This document shows positions 11,185-21,219 of a DNA stretch of 64,000 bases, one piece after another (position 1 is the first letter of the stretch; every line of letters starts with the position of its first letter). The position numbers were made by a program, and so were the translations under genes. The stretch covers positions 1,488,001-1,552,000 of the forward strand of contig JACONQ010000020.1 in assembly GCA_014281115.1 (NCBI GenBank), in the 5' to 3' direction. The notes beneath the pieces are model-generated. The model was not told the DNA's origin. It ran no database searches and saw only the letters and a program-made list of their open reading frames with translations. The DNA is from Laburnicola sp. R22_1 (lineage: Eukaryota > Ascomycota > Dothideomycetes > Pleosporales > Didymosphaeriaceae).

Positions 11185-11719
11185 ATGAGGTGCGCGTCTC
11201 TCCGCCCGCCGCCCCCGCCCGCCGCCTTTCACTGACATCCCCCCCCCTACCAGCTTCATAACGCGCACCGGCAGCACCGCACCCCAGGGCTACGAGACGC
11301 CGCCCTGGCCCTCGCTCTACTGGCCGCTACCCCTCCGGGCCTCGACGCCCTACTACCTCTACTACCCCGGCGACATATGGCGCTTCACCCTGATATGGAC
11401 GCTGCTGTTCTTCGGCGCCATGCATCTGGTCGTCGCCCTCTGGGCCTGCGGCATCCAATGGCGCAACTGGAAGGTCATATGGCTCGCCCCGCTGGCGTAT
11501 GCCGTCATCGCTGGGCTGGAGGGTGTGATCGCCGGTAGCATCGTGGGAGGACTGTGAGTCCAAAACTCCGGGGTGATGGCAGTACTAATACATGGCAGAT
11601 TGGGAGGGGTATATCAGTCTGGGTACTTCAAGATGTCGACCTGGATACCCTTTATCTGGGCGCTGATCAGTGCCGTGGCGCTGATCTTGTCGTCGTTTGC
11701 CATCCATGGCGGGTTATGA
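11185..11719 (+). CDS. TMEM170-like integral membrane protein
   Basis: A 141-residue membrane protein with three or more hydrophobic segments: FTLIWTLLFFGAMHLVVALW, VIWLAPLAYAVIAGLEGVI and TWIPFIWALISAVALILSSF. The core PGDIWRFTLIW and the two-glycine loop (GGLLGGVYQSGYF) resemble the TMEM170 family, which shapes ER and nuclear envelope membranes in animals; the role in fungi is inferred only. Exon 1 is just 5 nt (11185-11189, ATGAG). Intron 1 is 11190-11253, exon 2 11254-11553, intron 2 11554-11598, exon 3 11599-11719. The phases agree throughout (305 nt before exon 3, 426 nt in all). The tiny first exon is forced by frame: the upstream frame has no better ATG next to the conserved FITRTG start, although an in-frame upstream extension is open. 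Confidence 0.7.
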
Positions 11720-12117
11720 GAACTCCTATCAGCCTCCGCATTCAGCATAAAGAATCGAGTACAGGCGACCACGCGTCTCCGCAGTTCCGGCGCATCGATC
11801 CTTGTTCTGAGAACGGTGAGGAAATAGTGGAACGTGTATACCCAGCGCTCGACGCATTCGAACCAATGGAGCACTCAAAGGGACTGTCCGAACCTCGCGT
11901 CATGAGGACAGTTCAAAGTATCCTCCTAAAGCAAACCAGGGCTGCATTGCATTCTCTCAGGAGAAGCCTACCATTCTTCGTCTCATGAAGCTCTGGTATA
12001 CCATGCTGGCCACATCTCATAAACTCATGCCGAGCGAGCTTGACTCCACCCATTAACGCCACCAACGCCCCCACTCCCTCTCATCACAAAACGCAGTCTT
12101 ACCACATCCTCCCCAAC
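11720..12117. other. convergent 3' intergenic region
   Basis: About 400 bp between the ends of the TMEM170-like gene and the cupin gene, presumably both 3' UTRs. From about 12040 the sequence is very C-rich. The small open frames here are not convincing. Confidence 0.4.
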
Positions 12118-12858
12118 CTACAACTTACTCCCCCCCTTTCCCCCTCCCCACAACCCACACAACCCTTCCTCACTATCCCCCAACACCGGATCCCTCCTGG
12201 GCTTCCTCACACTCCACACCTCCCCCTCCCTCCCCCTATGCTCACCCCCAATCTTGAAATCCCACTCACACCCCCTTGGATAACTCCCCATCATCATAAA
12301 CCCCTCCCCAGCAGGTACCCCTTGAAAAAACTTCCGCGCCTCCGCCTCCTCTCTAATCACCCTCCCCTCCCCATCTTTGCACTGATAAAACGCAAAGGGC
12401 GCCGCGGGCCGTGCGTCAAATGTCTTGTGCGCCACCCCTGCGGGTAGGATAAATACGTCGCCCAGCTCGGCTTGGATGTATAGGGCGCCGTCTTCGTGCG
12501 CGGTGTCGTTGCCGGAGCCGTGCGTGTGCGCTTTCGAGTCCTCCGAGGGTGAGTCCGAGGAGGTATCTGTGGCCGTGTCTGCGACACCGAACCTAATCGT
12601 CGCCCCCTCGCCAGATATCACAGTCATGCATTCGTGGGCCGCGGAGTGGTAGTGCGAGGCTTGCGTGGGGCCGTAGCGGGCGGCCCATTGGGATTCCCAG
12701 CCGTTGGAGAGGTAGAGGTCGTAGAGGGTGGCAAGCGTGAAGGTTGGGGAGGTGAGGAGCGGGAGGAGGAGGCGGGGGTAGTGGATTAGGGGGAAGGGGG
12801 AGTTGGGGATTAGGGGGGTGGGGGGGAGGGCGTGGGTGAGGACGTGGATGGGGGGCAT
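12118..12858 (-). CDS. cupin-domain protein with SKL peroxisomal signal
   Basis: A 246-residue single-cupin protein of the bacterial YjlB type, also common in fungi. The cupin signature is clear: HYHSAAHECMTVISGEG provides the His/His/Glu ligands of motif 1, and GDVFILPAGVAHKTF motif 2. A Ser/Asp/Glu/His-rich insert (about residues 105-130) sits between them. The protein ends in GGKGGSKL, a type 1 peroxisomal targeting signal, so a matrix location is likely. The reaction is not known. The frame is uninterrupted; the ATG at 12858 (MPPIHVLTHALPPTPL) is chosen because the family similarity starts there, though ATGs at 12918 and 12924 are in frame. The C-terminal DNA is purine-rich on the coding strand. 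Confidence 0.75.
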   Translation of the reverse strand: MPPIHVLTHALPPTPLIPNSPFPLIHYPRLLLPLLTSPTFTLATLYDLYLSNGWESQWAARYGPTQASHYHSAAHECMTVISGEGATIRFGVADTATDTSSDSPSEDSKAHTHGSGNDTAHEDGALYIQAELGDVFILPAGVAHKTFDARPAAPFAFYQCKDGEGRVIREEAEARKFFQGVPAGEGFMMMGSYPRGCEWDFKIGGEHRGREGEVWSVRKPRRDPVLGDSEEGLCGLWGGGKGGSKL

Positions 12859-14263
12859 GGTTGTGGTGGGGTGGGTGTAGTTGTGGGTTTGCGTTGGGTT
12901 GTTTTCAAGGTGGGACATGTGCATAGCTATCTATCTTTTTAATGCATTTGGAGTGACGCGTTGCGTTGCAGTGCGTTGCGATACGTGTGGCATGGAAATA
13001 GGTACCCTTTTTGAAGAAAAGCTGGGGTCATGATTGAGTTAACCCCGCACTACGGCACCGGGTTGTGTGCCGTAGCGTGGCGTAGCGTGGCGTGTTGCGT
13101 CATAATGTACCTAGGTAATTAATAAACGAATCGGATTCTTTTTACAAGTTTTTTTGGGATGACGTAGGTCTGGTTTTCTTCCACACAAAAAAAATGGTTG
13201 TAGTTCGAATCGGAGTTTGGGTCGGATTGGATTGGGTTGCTTGCCCGGTTCCTTACGACGCTGAGTTTGAGTTTTGTGTGGAGTGGCTGGGGGAGGCTAC
13301 GGTGTGTGGGCGAGGAGGTTGGGTTGTGGGTTTGTTGAATGGAGGGGAGATGTTGGTGGGGAGGGGTTGTAATGGGGATTGATGAGTGAGTGGAGCTGTG
13401 AGGTGCCTATTCCCTTTCGTTCCGCGAACGCTGGGCGGGCGAGGTAGACAGCGACGTAATGCGGTAACACTATGCACTATTTCATCCGCTGTTTAAAATG
13501 TAGCTACGAATGCATGTACGCGCTTTCTAGGTCTTTTGGATATTCGGGAAGGGCTTTTTGTGCGCATTTTGTTTTTAGTGTGGGGGTTGGGAATGGATCT
13601 TGTGGTGGTGGTGGTGGTGTTGTTGTTGTGTAGCTATTTACAGCGGTGGGATATAGATTCTGGATTATAGATAGCTCAAGGGTAGAGTGGGGTGGGGGAT
13701 TTTTAGTAGTAGTGATAGTTGGTGTATGCTTCTTCTTAGATTAGAGATAGGTGGTGCGTACTACATAGGAGGGAAAGGAAGGAGAAGAAGCAAGAGAAGA
13801 AGCGGGGCGCTTGGATTGGATGCAATAATTTGTTATTTATGGGTATGTACTCGCCCGGCAGACAGACGAGCGTGCATTGGACAATATGATTTTGCTATGC
13901 GTGGGTGGTGCGGGACGGTTGAAGATGGGTGTAGGTTGTTGCATTTAATTGGGAGGGAGGAGGTTGAGGATGTGTGGTGTACGATGAGGGTTAGCGGCGT
14001 GATGTTGCTTTGAGTAGGGAACCTGTTGTATCGTCAGTGGTATTCTTGGGGTTTGGCATGCGTCGCGTGGGACGTGGGTAGTGACTGTACTGGATGATGT
14101 GGGACGTGCATCGTGTCCCCAGGGGGGACCTTTGGAAATTGGAATCTCCTAGGCGTTTTGGCGGCGACGACGAGTGTGAGCTCTGTTGTTTTCTGAAATG
14201 GCAGTACGAAATGGCCATAACCATGTTTTGGCCGTGCAGAGCATGATGAATGAACCGCACAGG
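12859..14263. other. 1.4 kb intergenic, no gene seen
   Basis: Between the cupin start and the 3' end of the Zn2Cys6 gene. It shows short low-complexity tracts: GTAGCGTGGC repeats near 13071-13092, GGTGGTGGT/TTGTTG near 13600-13630, and poly-A/T runs. The frames 13194-13382 and 13687-14013 lack any domain or splice context. Nothing can be supported as a gene. Confidence 0.4.
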
Positions 14264-16547
14264 TCATATGCGGAAGCTATTATGGAGCTGCGAATTGTCA
14301 TGCTGCATCCAAGTCATCAGCTCCTGGTACACATTGTCCGGTTCGGCGGACAAAAACTGCCGACCTTGGGCGCTGTCAACGTGGTTGTCAACTCGATTTT
14401 TGGCAACGCCCAGCGCGATATGCCGAGCATCATCACTGCGGTGCGTCTGCTGCACTGGATGATTATGCGACCCCGCTAAGAATCGATCGATCAGAATCTT
14501 CAGATCTTTCAGAACCTGTAAACAGTCTCGTTCGTAGTTTGTCCCCGTCCGAGACTGCTGGGTGAACAAGTCGATTGCAAAGTCGACTTCATCCGACGCC
14601 GCTGCCTGGTTGTGGAGTACGCGGTTGAGGAGGAGTATGACGGCTGCATTGAATACGAAATGCAGTCCAGCCATGAGGAGTCTCCTTGTATGGTACAGCT
14701 GCGTTACCCATTGGGCAAAGCGAATATTGCGATGTGCAGCTTTTGAGCAGGCATCGATATGGGTGAATGGCGCTTGCTTTTCTAGATCCCAGCCACGGGC
14801 GTTCATGTACCGTTCTGCCACGGCGCGTTTCACCGCCATAAGGAGAATAGGACGAGTAAGGACGAGAATAAGCTGGAATAATAGATTAGTGGTTGCATCA
14901 GCATGGGCGGAGAAATGCAGCTTACTTGATTGTGTGCCATGTGCAAAGTACAGCATGCGGGATCGGTACTGTGGTGATCTGTAGGCATTTGCAGTGATGG
15001 TGGAAGCTGCGACACCCAGTCTTGCAGCAGTTTCATGGGCTTGTTAATATCAGGAGCTGATGAACTCGGAGCCAGTTTCCTCGGTGCTATCTTGTAAGTC
15101 TCGCAAACGATGAAACCGGAGATCCGCGCCAGTTGGACATGGGCCCGAAGGCCCGCAGAAGATGGCAGGTTTCTGCAAGATTAGCCAGCGACCAAGACAA
15201 ACGATGGGCCAGGCTTACGGAGCATCAAGTGGTAAAGGCAGGCGGATGGCTTCGTCGACGAGCGTTGGAGGTCGGCCCATAAGAACGCTCAGCCATCTAT
15301 CCAGGATATAGACGGTCCAAAAGATGCGTTTATCAGCTTCATCGCTGCATTGTCTAAACGCACCGTGCGTAACAGCAATGTGGATGGCTAAACTCGTGTA
15401 TAAGTACGCAGCATCTCGGCGATTGATTTCGATGAGGTAGAAAGCCATCAAAGCAAGCACAGGGACATCTCTCAACGAGAACCGTACGGTGTCGAGCGGA
15501 TTACCTAGGAGTATCCTGGCTCTCTTAAAGTATGCGTCCCCCGCGTGTAGCTCGCCCTGATGAAGTGACTGGTTCAGAACCTGCGCAGCCAGGGCGAAGG
15601 ACACATGGTTGAAGGCCAGATAGCGATAGCGATCTGAAGTAGCTGCGTCAGATTGGGATAACGTCAGGGTGATGGCCTCGGGGATGGAGCCAAGATCACC
15701 CCAATAGTACATGCCGCCGGATGCAAAATCTCCGTTGCCATCCTGGATATGGTAGCGTAGTTCCGCTTGCATCAAGATCATCTCCGTGCGCGTGGGCAAC
15801 CAGAATGAATCGACATCCAAGTCAAGAAGTGGCCGCGAGTCGAACGTCTGGTAGCGGCCGATAGAAGCGACGAAGATTGACCCGTCCTGGGGCATTGTGC
15901 TCCCGTGCTCTGGTACAAATGCCAGGGGTCCAAGGGTCAACATGAAAGCCTTCAAGAGATCGAGAAACCTAGCTCCGGAGGTCTCACCGAGATATCTTAC
16001 GTTGCCGTCAGGGTCGAAAAGCATACGACCCTCCACTGTTCCATCATCAACGATCGACGATGCCTCCGAGTGTAATGAGGCCGCGAGGGGCGTGTTTGCA
16101 CCGTCAAAACTGTTCAGGAGTTCAAGTCTTGCTGCTGTGTCTGGAACGACTGCTTGTAGACATTGTTCCAGATGATCGCATTTCTTGCGAAGGCGCTCCA
16201 GTTCTTCTTTCAAAGAGGAACCTTTTAGTGGCTCTTCCGCAGGATAGATGCAATTCCTCGAGGTCGTACGGCACTGTTGACAAGGCTGGTGTCCTGAAGG
16301 TTGGTGTCTCATGAGCACGTGTTGCAGTGCGTGACATAGCTATCCCAAGCTAACTCACCCGAGCACTTGATACGGCGAACATTGCAGCCGTTACACCTAT
16401 CACGCGTCAGCATGTCGGGAATTTGCCCAATTGAAATTCGATGGAGACTTACGCTCTTACTACACGCTTTCTGTCCTCTGGCGCTACTTTGCGTCGGCGA
16501 GGATTCACGGGTAGGCGCTGTGCGACATGGTTTGAAGCGTCTTGCAT
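14264..16547 (-). CDS. Zn2Cys6 transcription factor with fungal-specific TF domain
   Basis: Nuclear sequence-specific regulator, 687 residues. Five exons join in frame: 16453-16547, 16359-16396, 15219-16293, 14926-15172 and 14264-14872. The introns are 16397-16452, 16294-16358, 15173-15218 and 14873-14925, all GT-AG. The first three exons assemble a Zn2Cys6 cluster: RACNGCNVRRIKCSG joins HQPCQQCRTTSRNC, giving C-x2-C-x6-C-x5-C-x2-C-x6-C. A coiled linker follows (LKEELERLRKKCDHLEQCL). The middle fits the fungal-specific TF domain (PF04082): YLAFNHVSFALAAQ, AAYLYTSLAIHIAVTHG and ADKRIFWTVYILDRWLSVL are its usual helices. Its neighbours do not form a metabolic cluster, so the target pathway is unknown. 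The last exon could contain a further small intron. Confidence 0.88.
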
Positions 16548-17189
16548 CTTAAGGGAGTCACCGGTTACCCTTCCCGCTAGTTTACATCACTCGTGGTGTG
16601 AATTGATGATGGATTGTCGGGACTGGGAACATGCACTCGCTTTAGAGGTTAGCGGCGGATTGGGTACCCGACCAATTGACATCACAGCTGGGCCAGCCGT
16701 GGAGAATACGAGGTCACGTGTCGGGTACAACTCCAGGGCTGGGCACCTGCGCACCTGCGCACCTGCGCTACACCAGTCTCAACTTTCACACATGCTTCCT
16801 ACAGTATAGGACTCCGTATTGAAAGTTAAACCCCATGAGAGCTACAGAAAATAAGAATTGATGAGAGAAACCCCCAGCCATGTGGCAGTCTCGTGACCTC
16901 CTAAATATCCTGGCACGAATCACAGTTTCGCGAGATGGTTGAGTTCAACAGGGAAGCAAGGATTTGTTGCAGGAGCTGGTTGGACCCAGTCTATTTTGAT
17001 ACTTCGGGTTCTATCAAGATCCTCTAGACTATTGCACGCCTTTGCAATGCTGTACGGTGTTTGGCCACGCATGACCAGTGTACAAAAACGTGCTTGAGGT
17101 CCACCCAACCAATCCTCCAAGTTCGCCGAATTCAAGGGGGTATCTCCAAGTATGTATGTACATAGCTTCAGCACGCGGCCTAGACGTCT
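16548..17189. other. upstream region of the TF gene with an 8-bp triple repeat
   Basis: At 16743-16766 the octamer GCACCTGC is repeated three times head to tail; this could be an operator-like or a simple repeat. The reverse frame 16920-17174 encodes 84 residues (start MLKLCTYILGDTPLN). A GQTPYSIAKA stretch is faintly reminiscent of an ankyrin repeat, but there is no second repeat and I do not call it a gene. The rest is featureless. Confidence 0.35.
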
Positions 17190-18200
17190 CTAGGTCGCGA
17201 GGCGATTCGAAAACGCCGCTTGTGCCGACGCAGTAATGCGCCTGAAGTGCTCATCGTCTTCATCACCGCTGTGCGCATCTTCATCGTCATTCAAGTCGTA
17301 CTCCTCATCATCCGACCCGTGACGATATCCCTTCTTGTAGAGATTGCGATCAAACTCGTCGTCGGAGCTCATCTCGTCCTCGGGATAGTCGTTGGCGTAG
17401 TAGTCCTCGGCGTTTTCGTCCTCCTCGTCCGTGTCGAACTCCCGGTCGCTGTCTTCGTCCCCGTTCCACCACTCCTCGTCCTCCTCTTTTAGAACGATGA
17501 AACCGACCGTTCCGGCATGCTCGGGGGCTTTGCCATCCGCATCGAGCATGACTGCCTCGCGTACATATGTGTCGTACACGTAGTCATCCACATCCATTGC
17601 ATCCGGGTCGTGCACTGCAAGCGCTGCAGCCTGTGCGGGATGTCGGTCTTTGAAGCGGCGGCCCGGCGGGTTGGGTTTGTACTTGAGCGGAGTGGACGGC
17701 GGTTTGGTCCTGAGTGTTTCTTCTTGCTCGACGTCTTTGGAGAACTGCTCGAACTGTCGGACTTGCTCCTCCGAGGGATCGGCAGCGATATATGGCTTCG
17801 CTGGAGTGGCCAGCCTCGGAGCATGTCGGGCTGTTCCTGCGCCTGGCCGCTTGCGTGGGGGGCTCGCTGGAGCAGCCGGTGCAGCATTTGTGGCTGTCTC
17901 GGGCTCCGCGACTGCTGGTATGCTCGGCGCATTCTGAGTCTGGCTGACGGTGTGGGGACGTTCGACGAGGACTCGCTGCCCTGCCGACAAAGAGACATGG
18001 AAGCGTCGATTCGGCTGCGCAGGCGAAGGTTCGGCAGCGGGGACGTGTTCACCGGGCTTCTCCAGGCGGAAGACAAAGTCCCTGAGGTCCCTGCTCTTCT
18101 GGCGTTTGACCGAGTGCTCGGCGTCGACCACGAGAGAGTGGACGGGAGGCTCGTTGCGCTTCCGCTTGACGGAGAGCGTGTGGGGCGGCTGAGGCGCCAT
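17190..18200 (-). CDS. IWR1: Iwr1-type RNA polymerase II nuclear import factor
   Basis: Iwr1 binds assembled RNA polymerase II and directs its nuclear import. The single-exon frame encodes 336 residues. The Iwr1 domain (PF08574) is seen in the C-terminal third: DYVYDTYVREAV, GFIVLKEEDEEWWN and DEENAEDYYANDYPEDE, the last being the family's most conserved block. A very acidic tail follows. The N-terminus is basic (SVKRKRNEPP and SVKRQKSRD), consistent with a nuclear localisation signal. The ATG at 18200 (MAPQPPHTLSVKRKR) is chosen because the open frame further upstream to 18386 has no family similarity. The gene is divergent from the nucleoside transporter gene. Confidence 0.88.
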   Translation of the reverse strand: MAPQPPHTLSVKRKRNEPPVHSLVVDAEHSVKRQKSRDLRDFVFRLEKPGEHVPAAEPSPAQPNRRFHVSLSAGQRVLVERPHTVSQTQNAPSIPAVAEPETATNAAPAAPASPPRKRPGAGTARHAPRLATPAKPYIAADPSEEQVRQFEQFSKDVEQEETLRTKPPSTPLKYKPNPPGRRFKDRHPAQAAALAVHDPDAMDVDDYVYDTYVREAVMLDADGKAPEHAGTVGFIVLKEEDEEWWNGDEDSDREFDTDEEDENAEDYYANDYPEDEMSSDDEFDRNLYKKGYRHGSDDEEYDLNDDEDAHSGDEDDEHFRRITASAQAAFSNRLAT

Positions 18201-18634
18201 GCTGCTCAGGTAACGAGCGTCACGTACGAAGCTCTGCGGCGCAGAAGGTAAATGTCGAAGATGACGCAGCTGCAGGTGGGAAGGGGAAGGTGGGGTGCGA
18301 GTGTGGGTGATCGGCTGCGAGGAGATGATGGCGGAAAGCCAAGCCAACGCCCCCACGCGCACCGCCACACCGCCGCACCGCCACATCCAGACTCGCCATC
18401 AGCTGGCCGGGCGTGCGCAGGCCTCCGCTCCACACGGCGTCAGTCATCTGGACGTCCTTTGAAGGCTGCAGCCTGTCGTGTGTCGACTGTCACCCGCAAC
18501 ATGCCTGCCTCCGTGTCATCCGCCTGAACGCTCCTTCTTCGTGCTGCTCGTCCGCTCCTTCTGTTCTTTCGATTCCCCGCCGTCGAGCCACCAAGCAGAC
18601 CTCTCTGGTTCACACTGCACCGCATTCACCAACC
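18201..18634. promoter_or_regulatory. shared 5' region of IWR1 and the nucleoside transporter
   Basis: 434 bp between two divergent start codons, presumably a bidirectional promoter region. GC-rich, with no TATA-like element I can defend. The open frames crossing it are extensions of the flanking frames. Confidence 0.35.
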
Positions 18635-20040
18635 ATGGGTCTAATACGGCGCTTTTTCGGGAGGGAAGGCCCCGAAACGTCTTATGAGCCTCTCGAGGGC
18701 GGTTCAGAGCGCCCCGACGGCGAGCGGATACAGAATGAAGAGCAGCGGGAATACTCAAGGGCCGACTACCATGTCTTTCTGCTGCTTGGGGTTGCTATGC
18801 TTTGGGCATGGTACGGCTCCATGCTCTTGTTTGATATCCATATACTGAGTATCCTAGGAACATGTTCCTCGCAGCAGCTCCCTACTTCCAGCGACGCTTC
18901 GAATCCGACGGGCGACTCCTCCGCAACTTCCAGTCCGCCGAGCTCGCCATATCGACCGCGGGCAGTCTAGGCTCCATGATCATCCTGGCCAAGCTACAAG
19001 CCGGCGCCTCCTATCCAAAACGCATCGTGTATTCCCTCGTACTCAACATCGTCGTTTTCACCGTGCTAGCCATATCAACCCGCGTCTTCCTAGCTGTTTC
19101 ACCGGGCGTATACTTTGTCTTCCTCATGCTTGTGGTCTTCGGCGCCAGCTTGGCCACGGCGCTGTGTCAGAACGGTGTGTTTGCCTACGTTGCAAGCTTT
19201 GGCAGGGAGGAGTATACTCAGGGTATCATGACTGGCCAAGGCATTGCGGGAGTGCTGCCGTGCATAGCCCAGATCATCTCGGTTCTTTCGGTCCCCCCAA
19301 AAGAGACCGAATCAGGTGCGCCTCAGGAGTCCAGCAAGTCAGCCTTCATCTACTTTCTCACCGCGACCGTCATTTCGGCCCTGACGCTAGTCGCTTTCAT
19401 CTATGTCCTCTCGAAACCAACAAAACCTACCTCCCACGGCCAATCGAGACGAGCGCTAAACGACGAAGAGGTGGACGCTAATCATGAGCCTGTTGGACAT
19501 AAGTCCATCCCACTTCTTAGACTCTTCAAGAAGCTATACTGGCTTGCTGGGGCTGTCTTCTTTGCTTTTGCGATCACTATGTTCTATCCAGTCTTCACTC
19601 AGAAGATTCTAAGCGTCCGAGATGCCACTACAGCATCTCGCCTTTTCCAACCTTCGGTGTTCATCCCACTTGGATTCCTGTTCTGGAATATTGGAGACCT
19701 TGTCGGCCGCGTTATCCCAGGCATTCCGGGTCTCACACTGACCTCGCGCCCCCGATTACTATTCGTCCTGGCCATGTCCCGACTCGCTTTCATACCCCTG
19801 TATCTGATGTGCAACATCGGTGGCAAAGGCGCTGCCATCAGCTCGGATTTCTTCTACTTGTTTATCGTACAACTTCTTTTCGGTGTGTCAAACGGATACA
19901 TTGGCAGTAATTGCATGATGGGCTTTACAGAGTGGGTAGAGCCCGAGGAGCGTGAAGCAGCTGGCGGCTTCATGTCGTTGTGCTTGGTAGCGGGTTTGAC
20001 GGCCGGCAGTTTCTTGAGTTTCTTGGCCGCAGGCGCTTGA
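18635..20040 (+). CDS. equilibrative nucleoside transporter (ENT/SLC29 family)
   Basis: Facilitates nucleoside or nucleobase movement across a membrane; the yeast relative Fun26 is vacuolar. Exon 1 is 18635-18810, the intron 18811-18857 (GTACGG...CTAG), exon 2 18858-20040, together 452 residues. The join restores AMLWAWNMFLAAAPYF, the ENT signature around TM1. About eleven hydrophobic segments follow. Also typical are QNGVFAYVASF and TGQGIAGVLPC in the central part, a hydrophilic loop after TM6 (about residues 245-270), and the C-terminal GGFMSLCLVAGLTAGS. The N-terminal ~45 residues are charged and cytosolic. Length and topology are normal for the family. The exact substrate and membrane cannot be read from the sequence. 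Confidence 0.9.
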
Positions 20041-21217
20041 TCTTACCATCTAGTTGACTCTATGGCGGAGGACAATCTGTCGTCTGGCAATCAGAACAAT
20101 CCATGACCTCTTTGAGCATGGACACAATCACAATCACATCGTCCTTCGTTGGGTGGCCACGCGCTACCCGCAGACCTCCAGAAAATCACTTACATTTGGC
20201 AAACGACAATGAGACTACACAGTCCAAAGCAAACAAGACTGAGTTTCGCCAACATCAAAGTCCGCTTCGCCCTCCGAACACCCGAACCAAGTCAAAGTCC
20301 GCTTCCCGCATCGAAAACCCATCATGTCTAATCCCATGTACCTCATCATCAAGACTGAGTCTAAAAACCACCAAACCCGAGTACAATACATTCGCTCATT
20401 AGGTGATGCAGGTGATCCCCCTGCACAGATGAGGGCGGTCGCCGGGCTTCCGAAAAACCGAGCCTTTGCGGGATTATCCGGCGCAGGTGACGGCCACCCC
20501 CACCAAAATCAGCGCGTTATAAAGTGCTGATAGTTAGCTTTTATCGAAAGACTCGTCTACCTATCCTTCTACGAATAAACAAAATCATCTCACGTGATAA
20601 GCGACAAGAACACTAAACAGAGTGGCAGCAGCACTAGCGAGGGTGCGGGGCAGACAGCAAACTTCAGTATCGGTGGCACAGCCAGCAACTTGCAAGTAAC
20701 TCTCTCTTCTAGAGAGAAGGCGTGTAAAAGAAGGCAACAAGCACAGAGTAAATTAAGCAAAGGTGACAAAGACAAAGAGGGCAAATAAAATATAGGTATA
20801 GCAGTATTTAAGGAACTAGATTGTCTCCCCTTTAGTAAATTCGTCCACTATTCCACTAATAGCTTTACCTTTTATAGGTTGTTCTTAGTAGGCTTGCTAA
20901 ACTTTACTTGCAACTCCTTATTATACTTCTCTTTATCTATTAGCTTCTTTACTAGAGCCTTCTCTAAGTCTAGGTCCTAGAACTAAGAGAGTGCGCCTAT
21001 AGTATTATTAAAGAGGCTAGAAAGATAGAACTTTGCTAAAATATAGAAAAAGATTATATATATAGTATTTAGAAATATTAGATATAAATAGTACTAGTAT
21101 CTTCTATTTGCCTATATAGACTATATAACTTCTAAAATTTATAAAGAGAATTATAGTTTATATAGTGTTTTTTTTTCTCTAAATATATATATATATTTCT
21201 AGTAAAGTCTATTAACA
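20041..21217. other. transition from gene-rich DNA to RIP-mutated AT-rich DNA
   Basis: Up to about 20790 the base composition is normal, and the 20594-20788 frame (65 codons, Ser/Lys-rich) has no recognisable domain. From about 20790 the sequence turns abruptly AT-rich, dominated by TA with very few CA or TG steps, as expected after RIP. No gene is present. Confidence 0.55.
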
Positions 21218-21219
21218 TA

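Noticed and set aside
13195..13230. possible second tRNA from a TTCGAAT motif
   Set aside because: No pairing acceptor, D or anticodon arms around it.
13194..13382. 62-codon forward frame
   Set aside because: Low-complexity GT-rich DNA in an intergenic region, no domain.
16920..17174. 84-codon reverse frame, faint ankyrin look
   Set aside because: Only one loose motif and no repeat; too weak to call a gene.
18201..18386. upstream extension of the IWR1 frame
   Set aside because: Sequence before ATG 18200 is not like the family and covers the shared promoter.
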